Origin: Shinella kummerowiae
Lineage (GTDB): Bacteria; Pseudomonadota; Alphaproteobacteria; Rhizobiales; Rhizobiaceae
Assembly: GCF_009827055.1 (NCBI RefSeq)
Contig: NZ_WUMK01000003.1
Span: 434,001-498,000, forward strand
Length of the DNA: 64,000 nt
Direction of reading: 5' to 3'
In this document: one piece after another, positions 59,582-64,000 of the stretch
Position numbering within the stretch: the stretch's first letter is position 1
How the letters are laid out: each line of letters begins with the position of its first letter
Notes under the pieces: model-generated
Told to the model about the DNA's origin: nothing
The model's input: the letters and a program-made list of their open reading frames with translations, nothing else
The model's database searches: none
Made by a program: the position numbers and the translations under genes

Positions 59582-61753
59582 ATGGCACGTCAGATACCGC
59601 TCGCACCGTCCGCGCCCTGGTTCCGGCTGGAACTGGAGGAAGCGGACTGGAGCGAGGAACAGGCACAGGACCTCGTCCACTGGTACGGCCAGATGCTGCT
59701 CATCCGTCGCTTCGAGGAAAAGCTGCTCGATCTGGAAAAGGCCGGCCTGATCCACGGCCCGGCGCATGCCAGCATCGGCCAGGAAGCGGGTGCGGTGGGC
59801 GCCATGGCGGCGCTCGGCACCGACGACAAGATCAACGGCACGCACCGCGCCCACCACCAGGTCCTGCTGAAGCTCGTCAATCCATCGGTCCCCGACGGCT
59901 TCGACATCCGCAAGGACACATTCACGCCGGGCATGGACGATGCGATCTACCGCTTCATGGCGGAGATCATGGGCCTGACGCCCGGTTATTGCGGCGGCCG
60001 CGGCGGCTCCATGCACATGCGGTTTGCCGGTGCGGGCGTCGTCGGAACCTCGGCCATCGTCGGCGGCAACCCGCCGCATGCGGCAGGTTACGCGCTCGCC
60101 GACAAGATGCTCGGCCGCGACCACGTCTCCGTCGCCTTCTTCGGCGATGGCGCCGCGCAGAACGGCGCCAGCTACGAGGCGATGAACATCGCCGCCGCAC
60201 AGAACCTGCCGGTGATCTTCTTCATCGAGAACAATCTCTATGGCGTCGCTACGCATATTTCCGACGTGACGCGCGAGACGCGGCTGTCGTCGCGCGGCGC
60301 GATGCTCGGCATCGCCGCGATCGAATGCGACGGCATGGATGTCGTCGCCGTTCATCGGGCGATGGTCGAGGCGCGCCGCATCATTCGTGAGACGGGCGGC
60401 CCGGTGGTGGTAGAAGCGCTCTGTTACCGCCATTTCCACCAGTCCGGATCCCGCAGCGGCAGCGACTTCGGCTACCGCACGAAGGAAGAAGAGACCGCAT
60501 GGCGCGAGCGTGACCCGGTGGCGCTCGCCGAAGCCCGCCTGACGGCGCTCGGCCTCCTCTCCGCCGAAGACATTGCCCATATCGACGCGCTGGTGAGCGA
60601 CCGTGTGGCATCCGCCGCCGCGCGACTGACCGAGCCGGTTCCCGGCGGCAATGCGCTGAGAATCCCGGAGCACCTCTGGCCGGACCCCGCGACACGCGAT
60701 CACGGCATTCTCGGCGACCTTTCCGAACTGTCCGGCCAGCGCATGCTCGACCACGAGGACATGCGGCCGGATGCCACCGAGAAGGTGAAGTTCGTCACGG
60801 CCGCCTCCGAGACGCTGGCGGCCGCGATGGCGCGCGACCCGCGCATCATCGTTATGGGTGAGGATGCCCACCAGATGCGCGGCGGCGTCAGCGGCTTCAC
60901 CAAGGGGGCGCTGGAGGGCTGGCCCGAGCGCGTCCTACCGATGTCGATTGCGGAAAACGGGTTTACGGGCGTCGCGCTGGGTGCCGCGCTAAACGGACTG
61001 CGTCCTGTCGTCGAGATCATGTTCGGCGATTTTTGTTTCACCGCGGCCGACCAGATCGCCAATGGCGTCGGCAAGGTGCGCCATATGTTCGGCGACGGCT
61101 TTCCCGTACCGATCGTCATGCGCGTGCGCATCTCGCCGCACACCGGCTACGGCTCGCAGCATTCAGGCGATCCGTCCGCACTGTTCAGCATGTTCCCCGG
61201 CTGGCGCATCGTCACGCCGTCGAACGCCTTCGACTATATCGGCCTGATGAATTCCGCCCTTGCCTGCGATGATCCGGTCGTCGTGCTCGAGCATACGGAA
61301 CTCTACCAGAAGGAATTCGACGTCCCGCGTGGCGATCGCGAGTTCTGCATTCCCTTCGGCTCGGCGCGCATCGTGCGCCCCGGCAGCGCCGTCACGGTGC
61401 TTGCGACCTCCGTCATGGTCCAGAACGCGGTCAAGGCGGCCGAGGAGGCGGGGATCGACGCCGAGATCATCGACCTGCGCAACATCGACCATCATGGCAT
61501 CGACTGGACGCTGATCGGCAACTCCATCGACAAGACCGGCCGGGTCGTCATCGCCGAGCAGACTGCGCGCAGCCTTTCGATGGGCGGCACCTGGGCAGCG
61601 GAGATCCAGGAGCGCTTCTTCGATTGTCTCGATCACGAAATCCTGCGCGTGACCGGAGGGCTCGCCGCCCCCACGGTTTCAGCTGCCCTCAACCGTGCCG
61701 CGCTGGCGACGGTTGCCGATGTGCGGGACGCCTTGCTCAGAATTGCGGAATAA
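59582..61753 (+). CDS. Fused alpha-beta E1 of a 2-oxoacid/acetoin-type dehydrogenase complex
   Basis: 723 residues. The alpha-type half (about 30-340) has the thiamine diphosphate motif from GDGAAQNG to FFIENN (188-218) and GGRGGSMHM. The beta-type half (about 405-720) contains VMGEDAHQMRGGVSGFTKG, MSIAENGFTGVALGAALNG and VEIMFGDFCFTAADQI. E1 alpha and beta are separate genes in most complexes, so this is a fusion. It would decarboxylate a 2-oxo acid or cleave an alpha-hydroxyketone and pass the acyl group to lipoyl-Lys. The ATG at 59582 has GAGG six bases upstream. No dihydrolipoamide dehydrogenase gene is in the window. Confidence 0.92.
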   Translation: MARQIPLAPSAPWFRLELEEADWSEEQAQDLVHWYGQMLLIRRFEEKLLDLEKAGLIHGPAHASIGQEAGAVGAMAALGTDDKINGTHRAHHQVLLKLVNPSVPDGFDIRKDTFTPGMDDAIYRFMAEIMGLTPGYCGGRGGSMHMRFAGAGVVGTSAIVGGNPPHAAGYALADKMLGRDHVSVAFFGDGAAQNGASYEAMNIAAAQNLPVIFFIENNLYGVATHISDVTRETRLSSRGAMLGIAAIECDGMDVVAVHRAMVEARRIIRETGGPVVVEALCYRHFHQSGSRSGSDFGYRTKEEETAWRERDPVALAEARLTALGLLSAEDIAHIDALVSDRVASAAARLTEPVPGGNALRIPEHLWPDPATRDHGILGDLSELSGQRMLDHEDMRPDATEKVKFVTAASETLAAAMARDPRIIVMGEDAHQMRGGVSGFTKGALEGWPERVLPMSIAENGFTGVALGAALNGLRPVVEIMFGDFCFTAADQIANGVGKVRHMFGDGFPVPIVMRVRISPHTGYGSQHSGDPSALFSMFPGWRIVTPSNAFDYIGLMNSALACDDPVVVLEHTELYQKEFDVPRGDREFCIPFGSARIVRPGSAVTVLATSVMVQNAVKAAEEAGIDAEIIDLRNIDHHGIDWTLIGNSIDKTGRVVIAEQTARSLSMGGTWAAEIQERFFDCLDHEILRVTGGLAAPTVSAALNRAALATVADVRDALLRIAE

Positions 61754-61798
61754 CAAGTGGAACGGGCAGCCGCGGCCCATCAAACTGGAGATACACCG

Positions 61799-63400
61799 AT
61801 GAAACGACTTCTTCTGCCGAAATCCAGACTGGCCTTCCTTGCACTCGCACTTTCCGCCACCGCCCTCGGTGGGCTGATGCAGCCCGCTGCCGCCGAGGAG
61901 CGTGCGCTCGTCATCGCCCGCGATATGGACGTCAATTCGCTCGATCCGGCGCGCGCCTGGTGTGACACCTGCCAGATCTACAACACGTCTGTCTACGAGC
62001 AGCTCGTCACGCTCGACAAGGACAACAAGCTGCAGCCGTTGCTCGCCTCAAGTTGGGAGGTCAACAAGGAACAGACCGAGCTGACCTTCAAGCTCGATCC
62101 GGCGGCGAAATTCTCCGACGGCTCCCCGGTGGAGGCGAAGGATGTGAAATGGTCGTTCGAGCGGCTGAAGAACATCAAGGGCAACGGCGCCTTCATCGCC
62201 GACCCGATCACTTCGGTCGAGATTCCCGATGCGCAGACCGTCATCGTCAAGCTCGCCGCGCCGAATTCGGAATTCCTCAACCAGGCGGCCGCAGGCTTCC
62301 TCGGCGTGATCAACAGCGACGTCGCCGCCGCCAATGGCGCCCTTTCGGACGCAACGGCCGTCGACAAGGACACGTCGGAAAACTGGTTCCTCGCGAACTC
62401 CGCCGGCAGCGGACCGTTCGTTCTTGAATCCTACGAGCCGAACGCGGAATTGCGCCTGAAGCGCAACGAGAACTACTGGCGCAAGGCGCCGACGATCCCG
62501 CAGGTCGTGTTCCGCCAGGTCAAGGACGCCGTGGCGCAGGCGCAGATGCTGCAGTCGGGCTCGGCCGACATCGCCATGCAGATCGACCCGGAAACCGCCA
62601 AGACGCTTGAAGGCAGCGACGTCGTGGTGGAGAAGGTGCCCTCCTACAACTTCGTCTACATCGCTCTTTCGCCGGGTGCGAAGGCCAACACCGTCAAGCT
62701 GACGCCCGAGGTGCGCGAGGCCATCTCGATCGCCATCGACCGGACATCGTTGATCGACTTCACCGTCGGCGGCGCCGGCCGCGCAATCGCCACGCCCATT
62801 CCGCTCGGCTTCCCTGGCGGCGATGGTCACGAAATCCCCGCCTATAACCCGGATCGCGCCAAGGAACTGCTTGCCGCGGCAGGGGCCGGCGACGGCTTTA
62901 CGCTGAAGTCGATCTACCCGGACATGAACGTCTACGGCGTCGACTTCTCGCTGATGATGCAGAAGATCCAGCAAGACCTGGCGAAGGTGGGCATCACCGT
63001 GGAACTGTCGCCGGTTCCCTTCGCCAACTGGCGTGAAGCGGCCAACGGCGACCACATTCCGCTAACCGCCGTCTTCTTCGCACCCGACTTCTTCGGCACC
63101 TCGCAATATGTCGACGTCTTCGGCCTGTCGGAAGGCTCCGTCTGGGCAAAACGTGCCGGCGGAGAAATGGATCCGTCGATCATCAATGCGCAGACCAGCA
63201 AGCTGCGCGAACAGGCGCTCGCCGCCGCCACACCGGAAGAGGCGCAAAAGCTGTGGTTCGAGGCCGGCGATCAGATGGCGAAGGCCCGGATCATCATTCC
63301 GATGGTCAGCCCGGACCTCATCCTGGCGCATAGCCCGAGCATCAAGGGCGTTCGTTACAGCGCCTGCTGCAACCTGCCGCTCGCCGAAATCTCGAACTGA
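61799..63400 (+). CDS. ABC importer substrate-binding protein, DppA/OppA family
   Basis: 533 residues. The signal peptide runs to about residue 33 (ends PAAAEER), then LVIARDMDVNSLDPARAWCDTCQIYNTSVYEQLV and LASSWEVNKEQTELTFKLDPAAKFSDGSPVEAKDV define family 5. Two Cys in WCDTCQ and two near the C-terminus (SACCNLPL) may form disulfides. The ATG at 61799 has GGAG eight bases upstream. It lies 45 bases after the E1 gene and is the only binding protein near the DppBCDF operon, so it is the probable partner. A hairpin follows the stop. Confidence 0.92.
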   Translation: MKRLLLPKSRLAFLALALSATALGGLMQPAAAEERALVIARDMDVNSLDPARAWCDTCQIYNTSVYEQLVTLDKDNKLQPLLASSWEVNKEQTELTFKLDPAAKFSDGSPVEAKDVKWSFERLKNIKGNGAFIADPITSVEIPDAQTVIVKLAAPNSEFLNQAAAGFLGVINSDVAAANGALSDATAVDKDTSENWFLANSAGSGPFVLESYEPNAELRLKRNENYWRKAPTIPQVVFRQVKDAVAQAQMLQSGSADIAMQIDPETAKTLEGSDVVVEKVPSYNFVYIALSPGAKANTVKLTPEVREAISIAIDRTSLIDFTVGGAGRAIATPIPLGFPGGDGHEIPAYNPDRAKELLAAAGAGDGFTLKSIYPDMNVYGVDFSLMMQKIQQDLAKVGITVELSPVPFANWREAANGDHIPLTAVFFAPDFFGTSQYVDVFGLSEGSVWAKRAGGEMDPSIINAQTSKLREQALAAATPEEAQKLWFEAGDQMAKARIIIPMVSPDLILAHSPSIKGVRYSACCNLPLAEISN

Positions 63401-63409
63401 TCGCCCTAT

Positions 63410-63435
63410 CGGGAGGGGCGCAAATGCCTCTCCCG
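63410..63435 (+). promoter_or_regulatory. Hairpin after the binding-protein gene
   Basis: CGGGAGGGGC (63410-63419) and GCCTCTCCCG (63426-63435) pair with one G-T over a 6-base loop, between the binding-protein and aminotransferase genes. There is no T tract. Probably protects the upstream message. Confidence 0.55.
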
Positions 63436-63454
63436 CACAGACAAGGAACGCAAG

Positions 63455-64000
63455 ATGACAGCGAGACTGCTGAACAGCCGCGATGCGGAACTTCTCGAGC
63501 GCGCCCAGCGCGTCGTACCGAACGGCGTCTGGGGCCATATGGCGACCCGGGCGATCGCGCCCGGCTACCCCCAGTTCTTCTCGCGCTCGCAAGGGTGCCG
63601 GGTCTGGGATGCCGATGGCAACGAATATATCGACTTCATGTGCGCCTGGGGGCCGAACGTGCTCGGCTATCGCCATCCCGAAGTGGAGGCCGCAGCCCTC
63701 GCCCGCATCGACCAGGGCGATATCGGCAACGGCCCGACGGACACGATGGTCGAGCTTGCCGAACTGCTCGTCGACACGCTCGACCACGCCGACTGGACGC
63801 TCTTCCAGAAGAACGGCACGGACGCGACAACGGTCTGCGTCACCATCGCACGCGCCGCCACGGGCCGCCGCAAGATCCTCGTCGCAAGAGGCGCCTATCA
63901 TGGGGCCGTTCCGTGGTGTTCGCCGTCACTTGTCGGCGTGACGACGGAGGATCGCGCCCATCTCGTCCTTTTCGACTACAACGACAGCGCGAGCCTCGAC
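63455..64000 (+). CDS. Class III aminotransferase (glutamate-1-semialdehyde aminomutase-like), 3' end outside window
   Basis: 182 codons are visible. The N-terminus RDAELLERAQRVVPNGVWGH and the segments RVWDADGNEYIDFMCAWGPNVLGYRHPEV and FQKNGTDATTVCVTIARAATGRRKIL, RGAYHG match the aminomutase branch of class III PLP aminotransferases. The PLP Lys would lie beyond the window end. AAGGAA precedes the ATG. Following the binding-protein gene, it may remove or move an amino group of the imported compound. The real substrate is unknown. Confidence 0.9.
   Translation, partial: MTARLLNSRDAELLERAQRVVPNGVWGHMATRAIAPGYPQFFSRSQGCRVWDADGNEYIDFMCAWGPNVLGYRHPEVEAAALARIDQGDIGNGPTDTMVELAELLVDTLDHADWTLFQKNGTDATTVCVTIARAATGRRKILVARGAYHGAVPWCSPSLVGVTTEDRAHLVLFDYNDSASLD

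Overview
The window looks like chromosome or megaplasmid DNA of a Rhizobiales alphaproteobacterium, most likely Rhizobiaceae (Rhizobium/Agrobacterium/Shinella/Ensifer relatives). The reasons are the high GC content, a RIME-type palindromic repeat at 31351-31487, many ABC importers packed in ATGA-overlapping operons, and the gene families present. The species assignment is inference. No rRNA, tRNA, CRISPR or transposase gene was seen.

Region 1 (1-17548) is a peptide-siderophore locus, all on the + strand. It starts inside an NRPS gene (C-A-T-C-A-T-E). A separate C-T protein with no adenylation domain and a stand-alone type II thioesterase follow. Next come a TonB-dependent receptor with an N-terminal signalling (STN) domain, a FecB/FecC/FecD/FecE-type uptake system, a FecI-type sigma factor and a FecR-type membrane anti-sigma factor. 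Synthesis, uptake and surface signalling are therefore in one run of genes. An RTX-repeat protein (17741-20698) follows without a type I secretion system.

Region 2 (20767-27918) holds a LysR regulator divergent from an alpha/beta-hydrolase that has lost its catalytic Ser and His, followed by an RND adaptor and RND pump. An isolated ureG lies convergent to the pump. A small conserved hypothetical gene and remnants of decayed genes sit at 27919-28802.

Region 3 (28803-36130) is a GcvA-like LysR regulator divergent from a peptide-type ABC importer operon: binding protein, DMSP-lyase-like cupin, two permeases, fused double ATPase. A RIME-like element lies between the binding protein and the rest.

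Region 4 (36125-45218) pairs a MocR-type regulator and a DadA-like FAD oxidoreductase (- strand) with a divergent operon: polyamine-type ABC importer, Asp/Glu-racemase-family enzyme and agmatinase-family ureohydrolase. The divergent control region carries four GACAA repeats at 21/20/21-bp intervals. Import and breakdown of an amino or guanidino compound is the likely role.

Region 5 (45444-64000) is a large catabolic island. A - strand operon encodes a Dpp-type importer (BCDF), a family III CoA-transferase, an enoyl-CoA hydratase/3-hydroxyacyl-CoA dehydrogenase fusion and a succinate-semialdehyde-type dehydrogenase. An IclR regulator and a lipoyl/alpha-beta-hydrolase protein run on +. An acyl-CoA dehydrogenase and an OtnK/OtnC pair run on -. 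A fused E1 alpha-beta dehydrogenase, the binding protein probably serving the Dpp importer, and a truncated class III aminotransferase run on +. Together they suggest uptake, CoA activation, beta-oxidation-like steps and oxidative decarboxylation of one imported compound whose identity cannot be read from sequence. Several perfect palindromes mark its two divergent promoters.
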